From Hyphomicrobium sp. (lineage in GTDB: Bacteria > Pseudomonadota > Alphaproteobacteria > Rhizobiales > Hyphomicrobiaceae), in the NCBI GenBank assembly GCA_016793445.1, contig JAEUME010000018.1, forward strand, positions 372,001 through 436,000: DNA of 64,000 bases, written 5' to 3'. Under the pieces are notes generated by a model. The model did no database searches. It saw nothing but the letters and a program-made list of their open reading frames with translations, and was not told the DNA's origin. Below, in pieces: positions 1 through 7,501 of this stretch. The position numbers were made by a program, and so were the translations under genes. Position 1 is the stretch's first letter, and each line of letters begins with the position of its first letter.

Positions 1-5
1 GTGAC

Positions 6-695
6 CTAAGATTGCACCATGCTCCTGATTGATTTCGCATTGTAAAGCTGGCCACGTTCATTCAAGTGGCCAGCCTTAGCCAGCCGCTGTGCGATCTGAC
101 GAAAGCTCATGCGCTCCCCGGTCTTCGGGCTCGCCCGGCGTAGGCGCTTGGCCTCAGCCACGACTTCAGGTCTGGTCTCGGCATGGGACTTTCGGCCTTC
201 GACCTTCCGGCCGTCCTTGCGCTTGCGGTCACGCGCCGCCTTCAACTTCTTGACCAGCCGCGTGCGCTCGAGTTGCGAGAACACGCCCATGATCTGCCGC
301 ATGGCGATGCGGAACTCGTCATCGCTGTCCGTCAGGTCGTCGCCCGCAGCCGTCAGCACCCGGACGCCGAGGCCAACCAGGAGGGTGACGCCGGCTTCTT
401 GCGTCATCAAATGGCGGGCAAAGCGGCTGGCGTCTTCAACGATCACGACCCGAACGTGATTGCCCACAATCCGGTCGAGCAGCGCCGCGAAGCCTGGCCG
501 GCCCTCGATCGGATCCTTGCCGCTGACGGCGGCGTCATAGAACCAGTCGACGACGTCGAAGCCCGCGTGCTTAGCGAAGGCCTCGATGGCCTGGCGCTGG
601 CGCTTTTCGCTGTCCCGATCGTTGCCGACGTTGGCCGCCGAGCTCGTCCGAAGGTAGGCCAGAGCTGGCACGCGGCTTTTGTTGGTTCTTGCCAC
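6..695 (-). CDS. Small serine recombinase (resolvase/invertase family)
   Basis: Site-specific DNA recombinase of the serine family. The N-terminal catalytic domain (about residues 10-150) carries the active-site region YLRTSSAANV, with Ser18 the likely nucleophile, and the conserved EDASRFAR stretch (residues 87-94) containing the catalytic arginines. A basic linker follows, then a helix-turn-helix-like tail (FRQIAQRLAKAG). At 229 residues it is a resolvase/invertase-size enzyme and not a large serine integrase. The start is GTG, preceded by GGGGA about 7 nt upstream. It lies in a stretch of mobile-element debris ending at the tRNA fragment at 4917-4961, so it is probably accessory. Its target site is not visible in the window. 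Confidence 0.88.
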   Translation of the reverse strand: MARTNKSRVPALAYLRTSSAANVGNDRDSEKRQRQAIEAFAKHAGFDVVDWFYDAAVSGKDPIEGRPGFAALLDRIVGNHVRVVIVEDASRFARHLMTQEAGVTLLVGLGVRVLTAAGDDLTDSDDEFRIAMRQIMGVFSQLERTRLVKKLKAARDRKRKDGRKVEGRKSHAETRPEVVAEAKRLRRASPKTGERMSFRQIAQRLAKAGHLNERGQLYNAKSIRSMVQS

Positions 696-1124
696 CGATT
701 TTCCCCATGTAATTTGGGCTGAAGCCGATTATTCGTTACCATTTCCTGATAAAAAGTAACAACGAGGTGTCTGATTTCAATGGTCTAGGGTTGCGACCTG
801 CCAAGTCGCGCACCGCGTCCGGGCCAGCAGCACGCGTCCACAATAGCGTGCAAATAGTTAGTGCCCTTTGGGCTCTCGGCGGGAACACTGATTAGATATT
901 GAGGGGAGTATCGTGGGAGGGATAGTCCAGCATGATAGCTGCTCGCTCCAGCGAGGCTGTCACCGCGAATCGCTTCTGGCCCAGCCTCGAAGTACCCGAC
1001 GCTAGATAATCCACAACTGAAAACGGTTACGCCTCAAGTTCATTTGTGTCGATCTTATCGCGCGCGCTACCCTTCAAAACGGTTCGTAAACCCAAATGCC
1101 AACAGGCGAGGTGTGCCGATCGCG
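696..1124. other. Intergenic stretch without a recognisable gene
   Basis: About 430 bp between the divergently oriented recombinase and autotransporter genes. No open frame here resembles a known protein and no clear operator or terminator stands out. It presumably holds the promoters of both flanking genes. Confidence 0.5.
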
Positions 1125-2738
1125 ATGGACGGATCAATCGGTCGGATTATTCGAATGGTGCACTTCTACCGGATGCGGCGCTGGCGACTCGGGCGAAGTC
1201 GCGGAACAGCATTCGGCAGAAGTCGGACGTGGAAACCGTTTTTGACAGCGGCGGCGGTAATTTGGTTCGTGTCGCCAGCCTCGGCCATGACGCGCTGTCC
1301 GGATAAGTCTGTTACCTTCGGTTTACCCACTCTCAATGTGAACGCCGATGTTGCATCAGGGCGCTGCTTCGCAGGTCCTTTAACCCCACCTGACGCGATC
1401 GTTTTTGGTCTGAATCGTGATGCGGTTGACGGTGTTGCGTTTCATGCTCGCGATAACTCTATCGGACAACCAATTCGGCTCAGCTGTCCAGGCGGGCACA
1501 TCAAAACCGTTTCCTTCTCCCCTGTGAAAACAGTGTTTCTGAGCCCGGGCGAGTCGTGCGATTTCACTTTATCGGCCAAAATAAATGGCACGGCGGTGCA
1601 ACTAACTGGGCGCTTACGGCGTACGTTGCGTGGGCACGAAGCGACAAACGTTGTCGCGTCCGGCGGACGTTTCGGCCAATCAGCAGTGGAATTATCGACG
1701 ATCCGCACGATCCGCAATTTCATGCTCCGGAGAAGCGATCAGATCATGGCAAACGATCCAGATCTGAGCAAGCGAGTAGCCGACCGAGGAGGGAACGAGG
1801 TTGCAAGCTTCACGGGTCAAGGCGACCTAGGAAACAGCCAGTTAGAGTTCGCCACTTCGCTGCGCCAAATCGTGCTTTCGGACGGTTCGCTGAAAGCGGC
1901 ACGGAACGCCGACCTGAGCGCGAAGCTAGGAATCGGTCCGAGTAACATGCAAGATTTGTCGAAGGCGACGGCTTTCGACATTTGGGTTCAAGGTAAATGG
2001 GCCGGCATCCAAGACGGCACGGATGAACAATCACTTGGTCTTTTGTATGTGGGTGTAGACTACAGATTCACATCGTCCTTCGTGATGGGGGTTTTGGTCC
2101 AAAGCGATTGGGCTTCGGAGAAGTCCGCAGTCGGCTTGAGTAGCATCACTGGTCGCGGATGGCTCGCTGGTCCTTACACGGTTGCACGAATACACGATAA
2201 CGTGATCTTCGATGGTCGCATCGCTTATGGTCATTCCGACAACGAGATCAGTCCAACCATGAGCTATGTCGATCGCTTCCAAACGTCGCGTTGGCTCATC
2301 GAAGGCAATTTTACTGGAGACTTCGAACTGGCGGATTGGCATGTCGAGCCGCAAGTTGGTCTTAGCTATTTCGATGAGAACCAGATCGGCTACCTGGACA
2401 GCCTTGGAAACTGGATTGCGGGTCAGTCGGTCAACTATGCTCGTCTCACGGTTGGTCCAAGATTTTCGCGGCGATTTGAAATCAACGAAACCGGATCGGT
2501 CGTACCATACTTGGGCGTCAAGGCGATCTGGGATTTAGCGAAAGCGAAGACGATTGACTACGCGAGCGACCCCGTATCGAGTAACGATAACGAATTACGT
2601 GGACGGGTAGAGGGTGGTGTATCCGTTGACGTAGGCGGCGGTCTCACTGTTGACGGTGAGGGATTTTACGACGGATTTGGCGTGAATGACTTTGAGGCTT
2701 TTGGCGGCAGCGTGAACTTCAATTTGAGCCTAAACTGA
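1125..2738 (+). CDS. Autotransporter-type outer-membrane beta-barrel protein
   Basis: Predicted surface protein. A basic N-terminus is followed by a hydrophobic signal segment (FLTAAAVIWFVSPASA). Then comes a Cys-containing passenger of about 200 residues and a C-terminal half rich in alternating amphipathic strands typical of an autotransporter barrel. The open frame begins at a TTG at 1044, but ATG 1125 is chosen because it follows a GAGGTG and leaves a more normal leader; ATG 1155 is possible. The chain ends NFNLSLN, so the terminal residue is Asn and not the usual Phe or Trp, which could weaken BAM recognition or mean the fold is a relative. Base use looks more AT-rich than the core genes, consistent with transfer. 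No adhesin or protease motif was recognised in the passenger. Confidence 0.7.
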   Translation: MDGSIGRIIRMVHFYRMRRWRLGRSRGTAFGRSRTWKPFLTAAAVIWFVSPASAMTRCPDKSVTFGLPTLNVNADVASGRCFAGPLTPPDAIVFGLNRDAVDGVAFHARDNSIGQPIRLSCPGGHIKTVSFSPVKTVFLSPGESCDFTLSAKINGTAVQLTGRLRRTLRGHEATNVVASGGRFGQSAVELSTIRTIRNFMLRRSDQIMANDPDLSKRVADRGGNEVASFTGQGDLGNSQLEFATSLRQIVLSDGSLKAARNADLSAKLGIGPSNMQDLSKATAFDIWVQGKWAGIQDGTDEQSLGLLYVGVDYRFTSSFVMGVLVQSDWASEKSAVGLSSITGRGWLAGPYTVARIHDNVIFDGRIAYGHSDNEISPTMSYVDRFQTSRWLIEGNFTGDFELADWHVEPQVGLSYFDENQIGYLDSLGNWIAGQSVNYARLTVGPRFSRRFEINETGSVVPYLGVKAIWDLAKAKTIDYASDPVSSNDNELRGRVEGGVSVDVGGGLTVDGEGFYDGFGVNDFEAFGGSVNFNLSLN

Positions 2739-2741
2739 TAC

Positions 2742-2936
2742 TCAAAAGCGTATAGCCGGATGACAAGCAGGACGCCCGGTTGACGTCTGCTGAACGCGTT
2801 TGAAGCCGAGAGCGGAAAGGTCGAGTTCGTCCATGAACGCATCGACCACGAGTACCGGATTGTCCTCGGCGATCAACCTCGGACCGCACGAAGGCGGGAC
2901 TTTGCGGCGCACGCTCGTCCCGTTACAGTCGTGCAA
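2742..2936 (-). pseudogene. Remnant of an IS1182-type transposase (N-terminal piece)
   Basis: The minus-strand frame contains AEDNPVLVVDAFMDELDL followed by ALGF and TGRPACHPA. This is the conserved N-terminal region of IS1182-family DDE transposases (usual pattern EDNPVRVVDAFVDELDL ... TGRPxYHP). Only about 45 residues match. The frame then stops beside the autotransporter gene, and no catalytic core, terminal repeats or target duplication are visible. It is a decayed insertion-sequence scar. Confidence 0.65.
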
Positions 2937-3709
2937 GGCACAGGCGGCGTAGTAGTTGGTCGGGCAATTGGTCGACGTGGATTGGATCGAAGATCGTCGG
3001 CGCGTCGATAAGGTAGAAGTGTTGCAATCCGACCTCCCGTTGAAACCGGCCCTGAAACCTCTAACTTAAAACCAACCCCGTTACAGCCTGTAACCACGCT
3101 GTAACTGCGGGGCGATTTGATTGCCCTTCATTGGCCCCCCATTGGCCCTTTTGTTTGCCCTAGTCGGGTGCCTGGGCGACCAAAACCGCCGACGTTGCCG
3201 ACGATTTTGCGTGCCCCTTGCTAGCTCTTTTGCGTGCTGTGCTGGACGCGAGGCCACCATGGCGGGCCAGGAATTGGTTTGCTCCATTGTTTACCGGCCT
3301 AAACGATCGTTGATCGAGGGCAAAATTTCTTGCAGGCTTTCAATTGATGCTTATTGCGCTCGGGCCGTCGTCGCTTCGCTGCGCTTTTGAAGGCTTCGCG
3401 CAGCGACGCGGATGAGGCAGCGGAGCGCATCAGAGATCAAGGAGAGCCTTCTTATAGAAGAGTGGCCCCTGGGAACTGGAAAATTGCATCAGTAGTTCCC
3501 GAGCGGAACTGGCAACCATGCGCAGTAGTTCCGGTCGGGAACCGGGAACGGCTGTATTGGTTCCGCAGCGGAACCGGGCGAAAATTTTTCGATTGCGCAA
3601 CGTCCCACGATCGCGAGATACCGTTAATCAGGCTCATCCTTGATCTCGACACGGCCGGTCGCGGCGTCTGAGTAACGGCGCTCATCGGAAAAACAGGGTG
3701 CTAGTTGCG
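2937..3709. other. Gene-poor stretch inside the mobile-element debris
   Basis: No convincing gene. Several short frames exist on both strands but none shows a recognisable domain or a good ribosome-binding site. The only clear structure is the palindrome array at 3495-3574. A minus-strand frame around 2950-3050 could be another piece of a degraded gene but was not identified. Confidence 0.5.
3495..3574. repeat. Three evenly spaced GTTCC-N5-GGAAC palindromes
   Basis: GTTCC-N5-GGAAC occurs at 3495-3509, 3528-3542 and 3560-3574. Centre-to-centre spacing is 33 and 32 bp, close to three helical turns. Spacers differ (CGAGC, GGTCG, GCAGC) while the arms are identical. A further half-site GGAAC lies at 3472-3476. 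This pattern suggests a protein-binding array such as an operator cluster or iteron-like sites. It differs from the alphaproteobacterial LexA site, which is a direct repeat of GTTC. Confidence 0.6.
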
Positions 3710-4258
3710 TCACGCGTTTTCGCCTCGGGTGTTTCGGACGAAGCGCGTCCATTCGATTTGCTTTTTGATGGTCTCGCTGAAGCGGGCCCCGATCTCAGCA
3801 TTTTCTCGGTTGCGGGTCTCACGGTCCGGCGCGTTTGACCACTCGGGCAGGCCGAGGTGGACATAGTCGGCCGTCGCTGGGTTGCCAAGTGCGTCGGGGA
3901 ATGCCGTAAGTTGCGCGAGGTTTGAATAGGACTTGCCACCACCGGCCCGACCACGCGAAATTCGGATCAAGCCGCGTAATTCGAGTTCGATCAAGGCGGT
4001 GCCAACGTCGCTTCGTCGGCCGATCCCCGTCTTGGTTTGAAGATAATCGAGGGTTGCGAGCAACAAGCCGTTCGCCCTGGTCTTTTTCTTTTCGTACTGA
4101 TCCCACAACGTAAGGAAGACCAGCCGTGCGTCTGGCGATGCAAGCGCCAACGCTTGACGACATTTTTCGGGGAACATGCGAAAAGTGTCGTGCTTCGGCT
4201 TCGCCGTTCCCCCTGCAGGGGTTACTGAAGGGCGGGCGATGGCCGAGCTTTTCAGCAA
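3710..4258 (-). pseudogene. Truncated winged-helix-like accessory gene, chimeric 5' end
   Basis: Open frame of 182 codons. From about codon 18 onward it resembles a small helix-turn-helix protein of mobile elements, with FRMFPEKCRQALALAS, a predicted helix-turn-helix (LDYLQTKTGIGRRSDV) and a Gly/Arg-rich wing. The first 17 or so codons are the broken integrase gene read in another frame, so the native start is missing. The junction lies near 4205-4213. The C-terminus ends naturally at 3710. No specific function can be given; a plasmid or phage replication or regulatory role would fit such a domain. It is probably not expressed as a normal protein. Confidence 0.55.
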
Positions 4259-4775
4259 AAGTCATGATTGCTGACAAGACGGCAATCACTCGGTTGCCGA
4301 CGTAGGGCTGGTGCGACAAGCTAGCATGGATCGATAGAGCGTCGGCGCGCTCTACCCGATCGATACGCACCTTCCTAAGCGCTGGGCCCAAGTTCCGCTC
4401 TACAATTCGTTTGTACTCGCGGTAAGTGTTCGGCTTGCGTTTTATGCCGACATGCTCGCGAAGCCATTTCTCGGCGAAGTCGCCGAAAAGGGGGATGGTC
4501 TTGGCCCGTTCCCGGTCCCGTGTGGGGTCTTGCCCCCGATCCACGTCCGCGAGCACTTGGCGCGCCTTTGCGCGCGCTTCCGAGGCCGTGATGGGCCCGT
4601 GGCGCCCGAGGTTGACCCAGCGCTGGCGGCCATCGATGCGGACCTTGATGAAGTAGCTCTTGGTTCCTCGGCGCGAGCGGACGCCAAATCTGCTTAGCTC
4701 GCTATCCCATATGATCTCATCAGAGCCCATCGCCGCGACGACGGCGGGGCCAATCTTAGTGGTGCGCGATGCCAT
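4205..4775 (-). pseudogene. int: Tyrosine integrase, C-terminal catalytic domain lost
   Basis: The first 190 or so residues are a classic prophage/island integrase: an N-terminal arm-binding DUF4102-type domain (GVRSRRGTKSYFIKVRIDG, VNLGRHGPITASEARAKA), then the SAM-like core-binding domain (FAEKWLREHVGIKRKPNT). Homology stops after FSNPCRG near 4208. Beyond that the frame runs antisense-like through a different gene, so the R...HxxR...Y catalytic domain is absent. ATG 4775 is the likely start, preceded by GAGGGG. The gene sits next to the tRNA-Lys fragment at 4917-4961, as expected for an integrase beside its attachment site. It is inactive as it stands, so the element can no longer excise by itself. 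Confidence 0.82.
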
Positions 4776-4916
4776 GAACCCCTCATGCTGGCAACCATTG
4801 GGCAACCACTCTTAAGCTGCTTCGCCGGGTTTCGTGAGGGGTTGTGGATTAGAGATGCACTGTTTTTGCTGCGTTATTGTGCCTTGTGCGTCTTGGAGAT
4901 TGCCCGCGCCTTCTAA

Positions 4917-4961
4917 CTCTTAATCAGCGGGTCGAAGGTTCGAGTCCTTCATCACCCACCA
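4917..4961 (+). other. 3' half of tRNA-Lys(CUU): probable att site of the element
   Basis: This 45-bp piece contains the anticodon loop CTCTTAA, the 3' anticodon strand, an intact T-arm (GAAGG-TTCGAGT-CCTTC) and the 3' acceptor strand ATCACCC with ACCA. No D-arm or 5' acceptor strand precedes it, so it is not a whole tRNA. Integrases of this type recombine within tRNA 3' ends and leave one intact and one partial copy. The orientation predicts the intact tRNA-Lys to the left, outside the window, with the element lying between. Confidence 0.75.
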
Positions 4962-5002
4962 ATGACCTGCCCTACGTGCATCTGGTCTGGGGTTGATCGC
5001 GA

Positions 5003-5024
5003 CCGGAAGGGTCGTCCCTTTCGG
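5003..5024 (+). other. Short hairpin just past the att fragment
   Basis: CCGGAAGGG and CCCTTTCGG can pair over 9 bp (one G-T pair) around a TCGT loop. There is no T-run after it, so it is not a standard terminator. It could be a relic of the original tRNA 3' flank. Confidence 0.3.
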
Positions 5025-5201
5025 CGGGGTGTCTGATTTTCCTGTGTTTTCCTGATCCACCATTTGACCTCCACCCGCGATTTGAACTCTTCCCCAATCC
5101 GTTTCGCTTAAATGCTTGAAGCACCAAGACGAATCGTTGCGGATGCTGCTCCAGTGTCTCATTTTCTGAAATGAGGACGATTAGGCGTTGGGGGAAGTCC
5201 A

Positions 5202-6053
5202 ATGGTCCGCAGCAGGGCTGCCATGGCCTGCATCGGTGTCGTCGCTTCAAATCTGGTCGCCAGTGCTGGTGCTGCCGAGGATTGGTCGGGCCTATATGTG
5301 GGCGGTGCCGTGAGCGCTGGGCGGCTGAAGTCGTCAATGAGCTACCTTGAGCAATACGAGTCGCTTTGGAGCGAACGAAGCTTTGTAGTGGGCGAGGATC
5401 GTCTTACTGTTCGAAATGTTGACGACGTGATCACGATCGGAGCTCATGCTTCAGACACAGGCGATATCGGCCCTGCGGCGGGGCTGGTGTTTGGAGGCAA
5501 TTTGCGGTTTGGCAGGGCCGTCGCCGGCGTCGAATTCAACTTCGACTGGGCGGATTTCACAAACGTCTCTACAGCGCACGTCGAAGCAACTGCCACGCGG
5601 ACGGACACAACCCTTCAATCAAACAACGGCGGGCCGTTCGTGCCAATACTGAGCCATGAGGAGTCGCATACAGAAAAGGCCGATGCTGAAGTGTCATCGG
5701 ATCTGGACTGGAAGACCGGTGTCGTTGGCCGCCTGGGTTTTTTGGTTACGGAGAGCAGCCTCGTTTACGGCCTTGTTGGCTATGCACGGGCCGGTTTCAG
5801 CGACGCTCCGTTCGATACCCGTGCCGGCGTGACGCTGGGCGCCGGTCTGGAGGCCAGCCTTGGAAGCGGTTGGTTCCTGAGAACCGAATACCGGCGCACC
5901 GAGTTTGAAACGTGGGAATTCTCAAGCTCAACGACGCAAGTCGATGCAAGTGTGTGGGGCACAGAGCAGATCAACCACATCAGTCATTTGAAGTTCAGCG
6001 CTTCGATCGACGAAGTGCGTGGCGCCCTGATTTACAAATTCAAAGGATTTTGA
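5202..6053 (+). CDS. Outer-membrane beta-barrel protein (OMP25/porin-like)
   Basis: The 283-residue protein has an N-terminal signal peptide ending near SAGAAED and a mature start WSGLYVGG, a hallmark of small Rhizobiales OmpA-type barrels. Strand-like repeats follow (VFGGNLRFG, GVEFNFDW, GFLVTESSLVYGLVGYA, GWFLRTEYRRTEF), and the C-terminus ALIYKFKGF ends in Phe as BAM substrates do. The start is supported by GGGGAA 5 nt upstream. It is the first gene after the tRNA scar and lies only 56 bp upstream of the exosortase start, in the same direction, so co-transcription with the sortase cassette is plausible. Its function beyond an outer-membrane barrel is unknown. Confidence 0.8.
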   Translation: MVRSRAAMACIGVVASNLVASAGAAEDWSGLYVGGAVSAGRLKSSMSYLEQYESLWSERSFVVGEDRLTVRNVDDVITIGAHASDTGDIGPAAGLVFGGNLRFGRAVAGVEFNFDWADFTNVSTAHVEATATRTDTTLQSNNGGPFVPILSHEESHTEKADAEVSSDLDWKTGVVGRLGFLVTESSLVYGLVGYARAGFSDAPFDTRAGVTLGAGLEASLGSGWFLRTEYRRTEFETWEFSSSTTQVDASVWGTEQINHISHLKFSASIDEVRGALIYKFKGF

Positions 6054-6109
6054 TGGAAGGCTAACCATCCTCGGCGATGCTAAGCGTCGCCGCTTTAGGA
6101 TGGAGACGC

Positions 6110-6922
6110 ATGATACAGGCGCGGGCCGTACAGCAGGGCGTGGCCGCCGAGATCGGCACGGCCTTGCCCACGATCATCATGCTGGGCGCGGCGGCGAACG
6201 GCCTTGCCGTTCGCGTGGCGGAGGGGATGGGCGGCGGTCTTTCGCTGGACCTCGGCATCGGTCCGTTCCAGTTGCTGACCCTCGTCGTGGCCGCTCACCT
6301 CAGTCTTGGGTCCGGAGAACCCGGGCGTCCGCGTTGCGGTCTCCTCGTCACCGTCGCAACCTTGTTGATGGTTCTCGTTCCGAGCAGCGCGGTATCCTGG
6401 CTTGCACTCGCGCTGTATGCGGCCGTGCACGCTGCGTCGGCAACCGGCGAACGGCGCCAGGGGGCGCTCCTGTTTCTGGCGCTCGCCGCTGCGGCACTGT
6501 GGTCCTCCGTCCTTCTGAAAGCCTTTGCAGGCCCTGTGACGGCCTCCGAGGCGTTCCTGGTCGGCAAGCTGCTTCAGGTGCTGCGCCCTGATGTCGTGCA
6601 AACCGGAAACGTGGTCGGCAATCCGCAGGTGCACAGCCTTATCGTGATGACGCGCTGCACGACGCTGGAAATTTTGCCCGCCGCCCTGGTGGCCCTCGTC
6701 AGCGTCGCGCTGTTTCTCGGCAATCTCGATCGCGACCGGGTGTGGCGGGCGGGGATGGGGCTGGCGGGGGGTCTGTTTGCAGCCAACCTCGTGCGCCTGT
6801 GCGTCATGGCTTGGTCGGCTGAAGCCTACACGGTTGCGCATGGCCTTCTAGGCGCGAACCTGTTCGACGGTTTCCAGGTCGTCGCGGTCCTGGCACTTGG
6901 AAGTTGGGCGAGCAGAGCATGA
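6110..6922 (+). CDS. Exosortase/archaeosortase-family membrane transpeptidase
   Basis: Polytopic inner-membrane protein (about 7-8 hydrophobic segments) with the family's three catalytic signatures. Cys183 lies in MTRCTTLEILPAAL at the start of a TM helix, Arg229 in ANLVRL, and His244 in VAHGLLGANLFDGF. Exosortases use this Cys/Arg/His set to cut C-terminal tripartite signals of the PEP-CTERM type. The Cys motif reads RCTTLE and not the common CSG, so the subtype is unusual. ATG 6110 is preferred (AGGA 9 nt and GGAG 4 nt upstream); an in-frame ATG at 6077 would add 11 residues. The stop overlaps the next ATG (ATGA). No exopolysaccharide genes adjoin it, unlike many XrtA loci. The family call is firm on motifs; the subtype is not assigned. 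Confidence 0.8.
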   Translation: MIQARAVQQGVAAEIGTALPTIIMLGAAANGLAVRVAEGMGGGLSLDLGIGPFQLLTLVVAAHLSLGSGEPGRPRCGLLVTVATLLMVLVPSSAVSWLALALYAAVHAASATGERRQGALLFLALAAAALWSSVLLKAFAGPVTASEAFLVGKLLQVLRPDVVQTGNVVGNPQVHSLIVMTRCTTLEILPAALVALVSVALFLGNLDRDRVWRAGMGLAGGLFAANLVRLCVMAWSAEAYTVAHGLLGANLFDGFQVVAVLALGSWASRA

Positions 6923-7437
6923 AGCGCGACCTGATAGCCTTTTCGCTCGTTTTGATCATTCTGGGGCTGGCCCTCGCCCTGAAGTTCGACCGCTATCGCC
7001 AGGACGAGAGTGCGTCCACGGCAGCCGCCACACAGCACGTGATCCAACTCATGGAGCGGCGCGGATGGAAGGCCGACGGCGGCCTGTATATCGCTGGCGG
7101 CGTGTACGAGCAGCTTCATTTCCGCCGCGCGGGCTGTGAAAATCCCATCTTCGTCGCTTTTCTCAGAGGCAATGCGGAAGCCTCGGAGTTCTTCCGCAGA
7201 GACCATGGCGGCAACGTCATGTTCGTGCAGGGCGATGATGTCGTCGCACAGCCCGGAGGTCTTAGCCGCATGGGCGCAAACCTGTTGCAGCAGGTTGCGG
7301 AGATGCTCGGTTTTGAAAGGGGACCGGTCCTGCCGGTGCTCGCCGTTGCGCCTGCGGCCGACGCCTTTGTTTCCGATTGCCACGGTCCCTCCATGGCGGA
7401 TTGGCAAGACCGGGGCATCGAGAAGACCTTTCATTAA
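6919..7437 (+). CDS. Exosortase-linked single-TM accessory protein
   Basis: The 172-residue protein has one N-terminal TM helix (IAFSLVLIILGLALAL) and a periplasmic domain of about 145 residues containing the stretches GGVYEQLHFRRAGCENP, VMFVQGDDV and LLQQVAEMLGFERG. Two cysteines (RAGCENP and SDCHGP) might form a disulfide. The start is the ATG of an ATGA overlap with the exosortase gene, so the two are translationally coupled. Position and topology resemble EpsI-type or other exosortase-associated proteins, but I do not recognise the domain. A role in presenting or retaining the sorted product is inference from context only. Confidence 0.65.
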   Translation: MKRDLIAFSLVLIILGLALALKFDRYRQDESASTAAATQHVIQLMERRGWKADGGLYIAGGVYEQLHFRRAGCENPIFVAFLRGNAEASEFFRRDHGGNVMFVQGDDVVAQPGGLSRMGANLLQQVAEMLGFERGPVLPVLAVAPAADAFVSDCHGPSMADWQDRGIEKTFH

Positions 7438-7454
7438 GATATAAACAATATCTT
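7436..7454 (+). promoter_or_regulatory. 7-bp inverted repeat with T-run between accessory and substrate genes
   Basis: AAGATAT - AAACA - ATATCTT begins inside the stop codon of the accessory gene and is followed by further Ts. The stem is AT-rich and weak for a terminator. It could act as a partial terminator, an mRNA end or a protein-binding dyad separating expression of the substrate gene from the sortase genes. Confidence 0.4.
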
Positions 7455-7501
7455 TTTCAGGCTGGGGTCCATTTTTTCCAAGCGCTGCATTTTATGAGTT
7501 C

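Noticed and set aside
3081..3287. Small basic minus-strand frame (HAKELARGTQNRRQRRRF)
   Set aside because: Composition is suggestive of a phage DNA-packaging fragment but too short and unsupported to call.
3495..3574. CRISPR array or LexA boxes
   Set aside because: Repeats are only 15 bp with symmetric arms and no spacer uniformity of CRISPR size; alphaproteobacterial LexA sites are direct GTTC repeats.
4850..4961. Complete tRNA-Lys gene
   Set aside because: Only the 3' half is present; no D-arm or 5' acceptor strand pairs with it.
4920..5162. Minus-strand frame ending WWVMKDSNLRPAD
   Set aside because: Translation of the tRNA T-arm and flank, a known spurious product; not a gene.
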